Below are positions 16,863 through 25,109 of a stretch of DNA of 54,450 bases, piece after piece. The position numbers were made by a program, and so were the translations under genes. The stretch is from an uncultured Verrucomicrobiota bacterium. GTDB lineage: Bacteria > Verrucomicrobiota > Verrucomicrobiia > Limisphaerales > UBA9464. The notes below the pieces were generated by a model. That model was not told where the DNA came from. It saw only the letters and a list, made by a program, of their open reading frames with translations, and ran no database searches. The stretch lies in assembly GCA_903939515.1 (NCBI GenBank), contig CAJAHH010000127.1, positions 1-54,450 of the forward strand. Direction: 5' to 3'. How positions within the stretch are numbered: the first letter of the stretch is position 1; every line of letters starts with the position of its first letter.

Positions 16863-18470
16863 ATGAGCCAAGAAACCAACACGGTCGCCTGGTGGCGGCT
16901 CCTGAACCGCTACCAGTGGTTCGTACTTATCATTGCCGCCGCGGGCTGGTTGCTCGATTGCATGGATCAGCAGCTCTTCAACCTGGCCCGCACACCAGCC
17001 ATGAAGGAACTGCTCAAGGGCACCTTCGCGCCCGATGCAACACCCGGCCAAATCGCTGCCTCAGTCCAGGAACACGCGGGCTATTCGACGGCGATCTTCC
17101 TGCTCGGATGGGCCACCGGCGGCCTCATCTTCGGGGTGCTCGGCGACCGCATCGGCCGCGCCAAGACGATGCTCATTACCATCCTCATGTACTCGGGCTG
17201 CACCGGCTTGAGCGCGCTGTCGCAGGCCTTCTGGGACTTCGCCTTGTACCGCTTCATCACCGGCCTCGGCGTGGGCGGTGAGTTTGCCGTGGGCGTGGCG
17301 CTGGTCGCCGAGGTGATGCCCGACAAGGCCCGCCCCTACGCACTGAGCCTCCTACAGGCCCTGTCTACCGTGGGCAACATCGGGGCGGCCGTCACGAGCA
17401 TGAGCCTCGGCCACTTGGAGACGACCGGCGTCTTGGGGTCCCTCGGCGGCTGGGCGGCCTGGCGCTGGATGTTCATTGTCGGAGCCTTCCCCGCCCTGCT
17501 GGTGGTGGTTATACGCCGCAACTTGAAGGAGCCCGAACGCTGGTTACAAATGAAGGCCTCGGGCATGGACATGAAGAAGCTCGGCGACTACGGCGAACTC
17601 TTCGGCAACCCGAACTGGCGACGGCCCGCGTTAGTGGCCGGACTGCTGTTGCTCACTGGAATTTTGCTCGGATTCCTGGGACCCGCGGCCTGGAGTAAGA
17701 TCATGGTTCTGCCGGGGTTTTCGCTCATTAAGACGGTGGTCTTGGGCTTCTCGCTGGCGGCGCTGGCGGCGGGTTTGTGGGTGGTGTACGGCGGTGGCGG
17801 CGACACCCGCTACCGGAGCCGTGCCGTGGTGGGGCTGCTGCTGGCGCTGGCCGGCGTGATCGGCGTCTGGGGTATCGCCTTTTTCAGCTTCGAACTCGTG
17901 CGGATAGTGCTGAACCAGAAGTTCCAGGCTGAGGGCCTGAGCGGAGCACAACTGGCCGGCAAATTGACCTACTGGACCGGCATCACCTCGATGATCCAAA
18001 ACATCGGTGCCTTCTTCGGCGTCTACAGCTTCGGACTGCTCGCGCAGCGAGTGGGGCGCAAACCGGCCTTCGCCGTGTCGTTCGTCTTGGCCATGACTTC
18101 CGTGGCCTCCACGTTCTGGTTCCTGCGGGATTTCGGCGACCTGTGGTTGGTACCTCTGATGGGTTTCGGAACGCTGTCGGTCTTCGGCGGGTATGCGATC
18201 TACTTCCCGGAACTCTTCCCGACCCGACTGCGCAGCACGGGCACCAGTTTCTGCTACAACGTCGGGCGCTTCGTGGCGGCCAGCGGGCCGGCCCTCTTGG
18301 GGCTGCTGACCGGGGTCGTCTACAAGGACACCGGAGCCACCGACCCCGCCATGCCGCTGCGCTATGCCGGCGTGACCATGTGCTCGGTGTACCTCATCGG
18401 CCTCATTGCTCTGAACTTTGCCCCAGAGACCCGGGGTCAACCGTTGCCCGAAGAAGAACCCACCCATTGA
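16863..18470 (+). CDS. MFS transporter
   Basis: The protein has 535 residues from an ATG with GGAGG nine bases upstream. The major facilitator signature is present in both halves: 'GVLGDRIGRAKTM' after helix 2 and 'LAQRVGRKPAF' in the second half. About twelve to fourteen membrane helices are visible. An insertion in the middle (about residues 255-360) adds two extra hydrophobic segments, making it longer than the usual 400-450 residues. A sugar or organic-acid substrate is plausible but not shown. Confidence 0.85.
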   Translation: MSQETNTVAWWRLLNRYQWFVLIIAAAGWLLDCMDQQLFNLARTPAMKELLKGTFAPDATPGQIAASVQEHAGYSTAIFLLGWATGGLIFGVLGDRIGRAKTMLITILMYSGCTGLSALSQAFWDFALYRFITGLGVGGEFAVGVALVAEVMPDKARPYALSLLQALSTVGNIGAAVTSMSLGHLETTGVLGSLGGWAAWRWMFIVGAFPALLVVVIRRNLKEPERWLQMKASGMDMKKLGDYGELFGNPNWRRPALVAGLLLLTGILLGFLGPAAWSKIMVLPGFSLIKTVVLGFSLAALAAGLWVVYGGGGDTRYRSRAVVGLLLALAGVIGVWGIAFFSFELVRIVLNQKFQAEGLSGAQLAGKLTYWTGITSMIQNIGAFFGVYSFGLLAQRVGRKPAFAVSFVLAMTSVASTFWFLRDFGDLWLVPLMGFGTLSVFGGYAIYFPELFPTRLRSTGTSFCYNVGRFVAASGPALLGLLTGVVYKDTGATDPAMPLRYAGVTMCSVYLIGLIALNFAPETRGQPLPEEEPTH

Positions 18471-18544
18471 ACCAGCGCTGAAAGTCCCCCGATCGACCAC
18501 GGATCACTTTCTTATTCCATTACCTCGTCCACTCCCTCCTCCCC

Positions 18545-19333
18545 ATGTCTGAATGGCTCTTTGCGGTTTTGCTCGGCGTCATCGAAGGCGTCACCGAGTT
18601 CCTGCCCGTCTCCTCCACCGGCCACCTGCTCATCGCTGAACGTCTGGCCGGTCGGCACTATTCGGACCTCTTCAACACCGTGATCCAAATTGGAGCGGTG
18701 CTAGCGGTGGTCGCGGTCTTCTCCGATCGAGTCCGCAGCCTGCTGACCCGCTGGAGGGAACCAGCCAACCAAGATTACCTTCTCAAGCTGGCCGCGGCCT
18801 TTGTGGTCACGGCCATCGGCGGACTCGCCCTGAAAAAGGCAGGATTGAGACTGCCTAAGACACTGACTCCAGTGGCCTGGGCCACGCTGACCGGCGGACT
18901 GCTATTCGTCGGCCTCGAGCGCTGGCTGTACGGGCGACGCACCACCGACCGAGTCACCTGGGCTATCGCCCTGGGCGTCGCAGCTGGCCAACTCATTGCC
19001 GCGGCGTATCCGGGTGCTTCCCGTTCCGGAACCACCATCTTGATTGCGCTGGCACTGGGCCTCTCACGGAGCGCGGCTGCCGAGTTCTCCTTCTTGTTGG
19101 GCATCCCGACGCTCATGGCTGCCGGGGCCAAAGAAACCCTGGATGCTCTCCGCCAGGGCGACGCCCACGAACCGTGGTCCATGATCGCATTGTCCAGTGC
19201 AGTCGCGGCCCTAACGGCCTTCGTGGTGGTAAAGTGGCTGCTGGGCTACGTGCGCTCCCACACCTTCACTGTGTTTGGATGGTACCGAATCCTAGCGGGC
19301 GCGGCGTTGTTGTTCTTGGCCTATCGGGGCTGA
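18545..19333 (+). CDS. uppP: Undecaprenyl-diphosphatase UppP (BacA)
   Basis: This 262-residue integral membrane protein has both catalytic signatures: EGVTEFLPVSSTGH (residues 14-27) and YPGASRSGTT (about 158-167). It dephosphorylates undecaprenyl diphosphate to recycle the lipid carrier for peptidoglycan and other envelope polymers, and gives low-level bacitracin resistance. Length is typical. It converges with the secreted-protein gene 23 bp away. Confidence 0.95.
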   Translation: MSEWLFAVLLGVIEGVTEFLPVSSTGHLLIAERLAGRHYSDLFNTVIQIGAVLAVVAVFSDRVRSLLTRWREPANQDYLLKLAAAFVVTAIGGLALKKAGLRLPKTLTPVAWATLTGGLLFVGLERWLYGRRTTDRVTWAIALGVAAGQLIAAAYPGASRSGTTILIALALGLSRSAAAEFSFLLGIPTLMAAGAKETLDALRQGDAHEPWSMIALSSAVAALTAFVVVKWLLGYVRSHTFTVFGWYRILAGAALLFLAYRG

Positions 19334-19356
19334 ACTCCGAAGCCACTGTCTCCGCG

Positions 19357-20694
19357 TCATTCGGCCCGCACACTCACCCGCAGGAATCGAGCCTCGGAGA
19401 CCGGTTCCACAGATCCCGTCCAGGTGGCCGATCCCACGGACGGATAGCTCAAAACGCCAGAAGCCGGCACCCACGTTGTCAAATCGACACTGCGTTCGAC
19501 CGAATAAATTCGGTTGGGCCGAATTGCAAATTGGAGCGTTGGTTGGGTAAGAGGACCCGTGAGGGTGATTCGAAAGACTTCTGCGGACGACAGCGGATCG
19601 GTTCCGGCCGTCCATTCAGACAAATTCGAAGCACCGTCCGCGTCGGGATCTCCCGAGGCCACCTGAGCGAGGTTCCCGAAACGCCACAGTTCCCAATCAT
19701 CGGGCAACCCATCGGCCTCCGAATCGGTTGGCCCGACAACGAACCCTTCCAATTCCAGAACGGGACCAGGAAACAAATTGTCTTCGCGAGTGGACCATTG
19801 CGGATAAGCGCCGCTGCCGCCCAATCCAGTGCCGCCCGGCGTGACTTGCTTGGCCGGCGAGAGCGAACTCACCATGAGCGACAATCGACCGGAGGCCAGC
19901 GATCGGGCGACGTAGCCAGCGATCTGCGGGTCGGACAAATTGAGATCGAAGGTGAAGGTATTACCCAAGGGCACACTCTCGCCCGGGTTGACCCCGACGG
20001 TCTGGCCCACGGCCCAAGGCCGGGCCTCGAAGGGCGGCTGTGTCCACGCGGCATTGGCCTGCCCCACATGGTTGGCGATATCGATGAGTTCGCCCTTCGG
20101 GTTGAACACGGCCGCGAACGAATTGCGGGTTCCGATGGAAATGGTGTTCGAGGTAAAGGCTCCAACCACGCCGAAGGAGCTATCTTCCGTGTAACCCACC
20201 GCATCGAATCCATTGCGGAAACCCACTCCAAAGATCTCGACCGGTCGGCCCGCATCGTCATCGGTTTGATGAGCCGGGTCCGAGTCCGGAAGGTGGGTCC
20301 GGTAGCTGTCGAACGAGGGGTCGTACAAAAACGTCACTCGCTCTCCGGTGGCATTGTTTACCAAGTCCCGCCCCACCGTGAGGTTCAGGCGAACGCGCTT
20401 CAGGACGTACCGGCTCGGGACAGCATTGGTGGGGATCACCGTCTGAGTTTGCCAGCCCAAGAGAAACTCGGCATCGCGGGTGTCGAAGCGGGGATCGAAC
20501 GAGGCGAACGTCGGGGCCACCGGTCGGGAACCTCCGGTCCCGAACTCGAAGGGGTACATCCATTTGTCCATGGCTGGGCCCAGCTGGGTCTTGAATTCGC
20601 CCGCGAGCGCCCCAAGCGCCAGCGCCGTGACCCCTGTGATGGCCATGCAATAGCCCCGTCTGCTGCTCAATCCACTCGGTGTTCCCAAACGCAT
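19357..20694 (-). CDS. Secreted protein of unknown function with Ca-binding-like motif
   Basis: The protein has 445 residues from an ATG preceded by GAGGGA; an ATG 15 bases upstream is possible. It has an N-terminal signal segment (YCMAITGVTALALGALAG). A long beta-rich region follows, with no recognised domain. Next comes 'ADGLPDDWELWRFG...SGDPDADGASNLSEW', a type-3-thrombospondin-like calcium motif common in verrucomicrobial secreted proteins. A C-terminal beta domain (about 80 residues) may serve in sorting or adhesion. It stands alone. The function is unknown. Confidence 0.7.
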   Translation of the reverse strand: MRLGTPSGLSSRRGYCMAITGVTALALGALAGEFKTQLGPAMDKWMYPFEFGTGGSRPVAPTFASFDPRFDTRDAEFLLGWQTQTVIPTNAVPSRYVLKRVRLNLTVGRDLVNNATGERVTFLYDPSFDSYRTHLPDSDPAHQTDDDAGRPVEIFGVGFRNGFDAVGYTEDSSFGVVGAFTSNTISIGTRNSFAAVFNPKGELIDIANHVGQANAAWTQPPFEARPWAVGQTVGVNPGESVPLGNTFTFDLNLSDPQIAGYVARSLASGRLSLMVSSLSPAKQVTPGGTGLGGSGAYPQWSTREDNLFPGPVLELEGFVVGPTDSEADGLPDDWELWRFGNLAQVASGDPDADGASNLSEWTAGTDPLSSAEVFRITLTGPLTQPTLQFAIRPNRIYSVERSVDLTTWVPASGVLSYPSVGSATWTGSVEPVSEARFLRVSVRAE

Positions 20695-20801
20695 GATTCC
20701 CTCAACCATCGGGGCATGCCTCTGACCCGCAAGTCTGGGATTAGACCCGAATCGAATTCGCTGGAGAGACCGCCGTGAATAATCGACTGCGCCGCAGGCG
20801 G

Positions 20802-20843
20802 CTGGAAGTGGTGGAGGGCCGCCGAAATCGCCTCCACTTCCAG
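20802..20843. repeat. Long imperfect hairpin in an intergenic gap
   Basis: CTGGAAG-TGG-TGGAGG (20802-20817) pairs with CCTCCACTTCCAG (20831-20843), a 13-bp stem with a 3-base bulge and a 13-base loop. It lies in the gap of about 200 bp between two minus-strand genes. No T-run follows on either strand, so it is not a standard terminator. It may be a transcript-end structure or a single REP-like element. Confidence 0.45.
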
Positions 20844-20892
20844 TGCCCTGCCAACGTCTGGGACGGGCTTACTCTCTAGGAGGGGGCTTTAC

Positions 20893-22134
20893 TTATCGAG
20901 GACGGGGCTCGAAGCGCAGGTAGACGGCCTTGAGGTACCGAGCTTCGTCGAAGGTCGCGGGATGATCTGGGGCGTGCCCGGTGTAGACTTCGTCGCCGAA
21001 GGGTCGACCACTGCGTCGGGCCGCCTCGGTGACGGCGGCGTAGAACTCCTCGGGAGTTACGTGGGCCGAGCACGAGGCCGCTAGGAGCAATCCGCCGGGT
21101 CGCACCCGGGCGATAGACTGCATCGCCAACCGATGGTAGGCATCAATGGCACCAGCTCGCTCGGTCTCGCGTTTGGCCATCGACGGTGGGTCACAAATGA
21201 CGACATCGAATTGCTCCGTGCTCCGTTCTAACCAGGCAAAGGCATCGGCCTGCACCGAGTTGTAACGGGCGGCAGCCATGCGAGCATCGGCCGCGTTGAG
21301 TTCGAAATTACGACGGGCCGACTCGAGGGCGTGCGGGGAAATATCCAGATCGGTCACGCTGCGTGCCCCTCCCCGGGCCGCATGCAGAGAGAACCCGCCG
21401 CTGAAACTAAAAGCATTGAGCACGTCCATCCCGGCGGAGCACTGCCCGATGCGCCGACGATTGTCCCGCTGGTCGAGAAAGAAGCCGGTTTTCTGACCCT
21501 TGACCACGTCGGACCAAAACTGAATGCCATCTTCTAGGAAGACCACCGAACCCGAGGTGTCGTCGCCCCAGAGGTTTTGACCATCTTGATAACCGGCCTG
21601 TTCGAAGCTCGTGGTGGCGTTGCGGCTCAACCGCAGCACAATGCGTTCGGGCTTAAGAAATTCTCGCAGCCAACGGGTCAGGTCGGCGATGCGCGGCAAC
21701 CAAACGGCCGAATACAGCTTTAGAACTAAGGTGCGGGCGTACTGATCCACCACCATGGCGGGCCAACCATCCGATTCGCCATTAATCCAACGCACGCCGT
21801 TGGTCTGGTCGGTCACGACGCCTTCACGGCGGGCCAAAGATGCTGCCATGCGGGCACGCCACCAGTCGTCGTCGACCATCACCGGTTTGCCGGAGTAGAG
21901 AGTGCGGAAGCGGATCGGAGAATCCGGATCGTAAAGTCCGAGTGCCAGGAAGCGGTCTTTGCGGTCGTACACGACGGCGATTTCGCCGGAATCCCCTTCC
22001 CGATTTTTTTCGCGGATGCGTTCGGCATACACCCAAGGGTGACCGGTTCGGATCGCGTATTCGGCGGCCGGGGTGAGTCGCAACCGCAGGCGGGGCTTCG
22101 ATGGACTGGCTGGAGACGTGGGGGATGAACTCAT
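20893..22134 (-). CDS. RlmI-like 23S rRNA (cytosine) methyltransferase
   Basis: The 413-residue protein has an N-terminal PUA domain (about residues 15-90; 'RTGHPWVYAERI') and a Rossmann methyltransferase with SAM loop 'LNAFSFSGGFSLHAARGGA'. The catalytic motif is 'VICDPPSMAK', followed by 'LLLAASCSAHVTPEEF'. The layout matches RlmI (methylates C1962 of 23S rRNA) and related class I enzymes. The exact target base is not provable here. Its ATG overlaps the stop of the sugar nucleotidyltransferase (ATGA). Confidence 0.85.
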   Translation of the reverse strand: MSSSPTSPASPSKPRLRLRLTPAAEYAIRTGHPWVYAERIREKNREGDSGEIAVVYDRKDRFLALGLYDPDSPIRFRTLYSGKPVMVDDDWWRARMAASLARREGVVTDQTNGVRWINGESDGWPAMVVDQYARTLVLKLYSAVWLPRIADLTRWLREFLKPERIVLRLSRNATTSFEQAGYQDGQNLWGDDTSGSVVFLEDGIQFWSDVVKGQKTGFFLDQRDNRRRIGQCSAGMDVLNAFSFSGGFSLHAARGGARSVTDLDISPHALESARRNFELNAADARMAAARYNSVQADAFAWLERSTEQFDVVICDPPSMAKRETERAGAIDAYHRLAMQSIARVRPGGLLLAASCSAHVTPEEFYAAVTEAARRSGRPFGDEVYTGHAPDHPATFDEARYLKAVYLRFEPRPR

Positions 22135-22880
22135 GCTTGGAGCGAGGCAAGGACCTCGGGGTCACGGACATCGACCCAACGGCCGGCAATTTGGAGGCCC
22201 GCGAGCAGCCGTCCCTCGGCTACCATCGCCGACAGGGCGTCGGTCAGCTCGTATTCGCCGCGCGGCGACTTCTCCAACCGGGCCGTGTAGGCAAAAAGCG
22301 AGGGCTTGAAGAGGTAAATACCCGCGTTGTACCAGACAGGTTTGCCAGGGCAGATCCAGCCTTCAGCGCGGAGGGTCTCCAACTGGGAGGCGCTGGGCTT
22401 CTCGACCAACCGGGTCAGGCAAAATTGCGCGTCATCAAAGAAGAACAGGCCTCCCTTAGTGACGTCCTCGGCGGCGGTCACCGTGAGCACACCGTCGAAT
22501 CGACCGGCTTGCCAGCGTTCGATCATGTGGCGGTAAGTCTCGGGCTTCACCAGGATGTCTCCGTAAGTCAGCACGAAGTCGTCCTGCCCAACAAACTCCT
22601 TGGCCAGTTCCGGGGCTTTACCGGTGCCATCTTGCACCACCTGCCGGGAATAGCTCATCTCGACCCCGAAGCGGGATCCATCGCCGAAGTGCGACTCGAT
22701 TACCTCGGCGCGCCAACCGGTAATCAAATGGAACTGGCGAATCCCCACTTCCTTCAACCCTTCGACAATGTGCTCCAAGATGGGACGCCCCTGCACCTCC
22801 AACATGGGTTTGGGGATCTCCTGGGTGAGGTCGCCCATTCGGGTTCCCTTTCCGGCGGCGAGGATGACAGCCTTGGTCAT
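22131..22880 (-). CDS. Sugar-phosphate nucleotidyltransferase
   Basis: The protein has 249 residues from MTKAVILAAG; the frame extends 21 codons further but without support. The signature is LAAGKGTRMGDLTQEIPKPM with 'VQGRPILEHIVEGL', and the acidic metal site is 'LTYGDILV'. It is the N-terminal GT-A-like domain of RfbA/RfbF/GlmU-type enzymes, which join a sugar-1-phosphate to a nucleotide. The GlmU acetyltransferase half is absent. The product is likely a nucleotide sugar for the envelope. It is coupled to the methyltransferase. Confidence 0.85.
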   Translation of the reverse strand: MTKAVILAAGKGTRMGDLTQEIPKPMLEVQGRPILEHIVEGLKEVGIRQFHLITGWRAEVIESHFGDGSRFGVEMSYSRQVVQDGTGKAPELAKEFVGQDDFVLTYGDILVKPETYRHMIERWQAGRFDGVLTVTAAEDVTKGGLFFFDDAQFCLTRLVEKPSASQLETLRAEGWICPGKPVWYNAGIYLFKPSLFAYTARLEKSPRGEYELTDALSAMVAEGRLLAGLQIAGRWVDVRDPEVLASLQA

Positions 22881-22941
22881 GATGGCTGACAGTGTGACCG
22901 GACCGACCTCGGGAAGGAAGCTTCGGAGAAACAAGCCTGCC

Positions 22942-22983
22942 AAAAAGCAACAAAGCCAGAGAGAGCCTGCAGCCCTCTCTGGC
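22942..22983 (-). terminator. Rho-independent terminator of the Gfo/Idh gene
   Basis: On the minus strand a perfect 9-bp stem GCCAGAGAG/CTCTCTGGC (22955-22963 with 22975-22983) is followed by TTTGTTGCTTTTT. It lies about 30 bp after the stop of the oxidoreductase and before the next minus-strand gene. Confidence 0.75.
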
Positions 22984-23014
22984 CTTGTCTCAACCGTCGG
23001 AAACCCGCGACCGG

Positions 23015-24091
23015 TCAGGCCAGTTTAACGGCTTTTTTGAGCTGAGCGCTCTTGACGGCCGCATCGACGATTTCTTGGCCGATCCGGCTGATAGCAAGGC
23101 TCACCGGCCCCTCCAGCGGCACATTCTTGTCGAGGCAATGCAGCAAGTACTGCACGGGGTTCTGGTGGGGTGCTTTGGTTGCCGGAGCGGCCACCACGTG
23201 CGGCACAGGTTGCTTGCGGGTTTGCACCGTGACGTAGTCGTCGTAGTCGTAACTACTCACCGAGCCCTCGGTGCCCAGGATCACGAATCCACACTTGGGC
23301 TGCGGCTGGATGATCCACGGATCGGTGAAGGTGCCCCAACGGGTCTCGAACTTGGAGAGGCCATGGGCGTAACGGGCTACCACGATGCTGTGCTCATCGA
23401 CTTCGAGCCCGGCGGGTTCATCGACCACGGCCGTGACTTCGATGGGCCGACGGCCCCCTTGGTACCAGGTGCCCAAAGTGGTTCCGTAACCCAAGTAATC
23501 GAGAAGCGAACCGCCGCCGTGAGCCTTCTTGTAGAACCAGGAGTTCGGCTTCTCTTTGGCGACTTGCGCGGGTGTCTTCTCATCCTTGTCGGCGCCATGG
23601 AACAAGGGCCCCCGATTGCCACCGATGTGCCACACGTTGAGCACCTCGCCGATTTTTCCGCTCGAGACCAGCTCGTAAGATTTGCGATGCGAGGCCACCC
23701 ACTGAAGCGGCCAATTGATCATAAGGCGCTGATCCTTGCCCATGCATTTGACCATGGCATCGGCTTCCTTCAGCGAGGCCGCGAAGGGTTTCTCGACCAT
23801 GAGGTGCGCCCCGTACGGAGCCACCTTCTTGACCCATTCACCGTGCTTCGAGGCCGCCGGGCACAGCAGCACCACGTCGGGCTTAGTCTTTTCGAGACAC
23901 TCGCGGTAGTCGGTGAACGCCTGATCCCGGGTCACCAGTCCCTTGCGCACCGCTTCTTCCATGCGGGCCGGTTGTTCATCGCTAATGCCGACGATCTCGG
24001 CATTGGGATGCTCGTGGGCGTACCGGAGCAAATCGCCCATGTGGAAGTGATCGAAGTTGATGCCAGCAATTTTCCAGGATCGTTTTTTCAT
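23015..24091 (-). CDS. Gfo/Idh/MocA-family oxidoreductase
   Basis: The protein has 358 residues from MKKRSWKIAGINFDH. An N-terminal Rossmann NAD(P)-binding region ('EIVGISDEQPARMEEA') has the family's catalytic 'EKPFAASLKEADAM' motif near residue 105. The C-terminal beta-alpha domain ('GGGSLLDYLGYGTTLGTWYQGG') follows. Members oxidise or reduce sugars and inositols; the substrate is unknown. 'GNRGPLFHGADKDEKTPAQ' is a surface insertion seen in PVC homologues. The gene ends in a clear terminator. Confidence 0.88.
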   Translation of the reverse strand: MKKRSWKIAGINFDHFHMGDLLRYAHEHPNAEIVGISDEQPARMEEAVRKGLVTRDQAFTDYRECLEKTKPDVVLLCPAASKHGEWVKKVAPYGAHLMVEKPFAASLKEADAMVKCMGKDQRLMINWPLQWVASHRKSYELVSSGKIGEVLNVWHIGGNRGPLFHGADKDEKTPAQVAKEKPNSWFYKKAHGGGSLLDYLGYGTTLGTWYQGGRRPIEVTAVVDEPAGLEVDEHSIVVARYAHGLSKFETRWGTFTDPWIIQPQPKCGFVILGTEGSVSSYDYDDYVTVQTRKQPVPHVVAAPATKAPHQNPVQYLLHCLDKNVPLEGPVSLAISRIGQEIVDAAVKSAQLKKAVKLA

Positions 24092-24163
24092 TGGAGACGC
24101 GGGCTGAAATCTGGTGCCAAAGACGCCATGAGCGAAGCGCAAAATCAGCCATTGAGGAACGGC

Positions 24164-24997
24164 TTAGGGTTCCAATCGGTAGAAGCCCAACTCGCTCAGC
24201 ATGGACTGACCTTCCTTACCCCGCATCCAGGCCACCCAGTCTTGGACCGCGCCCCGGTCGACCGGCACATGGACATACACGTAAAGCCGCCGCCACAGCG
24301 GATAGCGGCCGTTGCGCACGGTGGCTTCGGTGGCCTCCTCCGGGGGCTGTCCGGGCCGCTGGGCCAGGCGCAGTCGTCGAGTTCCAGCACCGGGCAGCCC
24401 GCCGGAAAAGCCCAATCCTCCGGGATCGGCCGCCACCGAGGCCGCGACCTGAGCGCTGCCCTGCAGTGGCTGCAACGACGACGAATAGTTGCCCCCACGG
24501 AGCACCGTTTCCCGGAAGAACTCGTAGGTGCCTGAGCTGCTTTCCCGCCCATAGAGGACTACCGGCTGATCCTTGCCGCCCACTTCCTTCCAATTCCGGA
24601 TCCGCCCTGAGAACAGGCCCGACAATTGGTCGAAATCGAGGGCGCTCACCGGGTTGGACGGATGAACATGCACCAGCACCGCATCCAAGGCGACCGGGTA
24701 CTCCCTCGGTCGAACTCCGAAGGCCCGCACATAGGCCTCCACCTCGCGGGCTCGGATCTTTCGGGAGCACGTCGCTAGGTCGGCCGTCCGGTTCACCAGC
24801 GCCGCCACCCCGATCCCGGAACCGCCGCCGCTCACCTCGATCCGCAACCCAGGATGACTGCCCATGTACGCGCTGGCCCAACGCTGAGCGAGCAACACCA
24901 TGGTATCGGAACCCTGAACCGACAGGTCTGCGGCACTCGTCCCACGGGACACGGCCAGCATCCATCCGATCCAGAATAACCAAGCCCAGGGTTTCAT
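24164..24997 (-). CDS. PstS-like phosphate-binding protein
   Basis: The protein has 277 residues from MKPWAWLFWIGWMLAVSRG, a signal peptide cut before about ADLSVQGSDTM. The PBP-like domain includes 'VSGGGSGIGVAALVNRTADLA', 'YGRESSSGTYEFFRETVL' and 'DPGGLGFSG', the phosphate-contact blocks of PstS proteins. It would bind phosphate or a similar oxyanion in the periplasm. No pstCAB genes are present, so it may be a lone or sensory binding protein. GGAGG lies 13 bases before the start. Confidence 0.85.
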   Translation of the reverse strand: MKPWAWLFWIGWMLAVSRGTSAADLSVQGSDTMVLLAQRWASAYMGSHPGLRIEVSGGGSGIGVAALVNRTADLATCSRKIRAREVEAYVRAFGVRPREYPVALDAVLVHVHPSNPVSALDFDQLSGLFSGRIRNWKEVGGKDQPVVLYGRESSSGTYEFFRETVLRGGNYSSSLQPLQGSAQVAASVAADPGGLGFSGGLPGAGTRRLRLAQRPGQPPEEATEATVRNGRYPLWRRLYVYVHVPVDRGAVQDWVAWMRGKEGQSMLSELGFYRLEP

Positions 24998-25109
24998 CGG
25001 GCCGCATTGCCCTCCAGCGGGTGTCCAAAGGCAAGCCCTCCTCAAGAGGACTGCGCTGAATTTGGCCATTGATCCCAGTAGAGAATTCAGGGATTGGACG
25101 CGAGTGCGG

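Noticed and set aside
19174-20778. Plus-strand frame of 534 codons
   Set aside because: Lies opposite the secreted-protein gene and overlaps uppP; Arg/Gly/His-rich composition is typical of a GC-rich shadow frame.
22985-24535. Plus-strand frame of 516 codons
   Set aside because: Antisense to the Gfo/Idh and PstS-like genes, which have clear family motifs.
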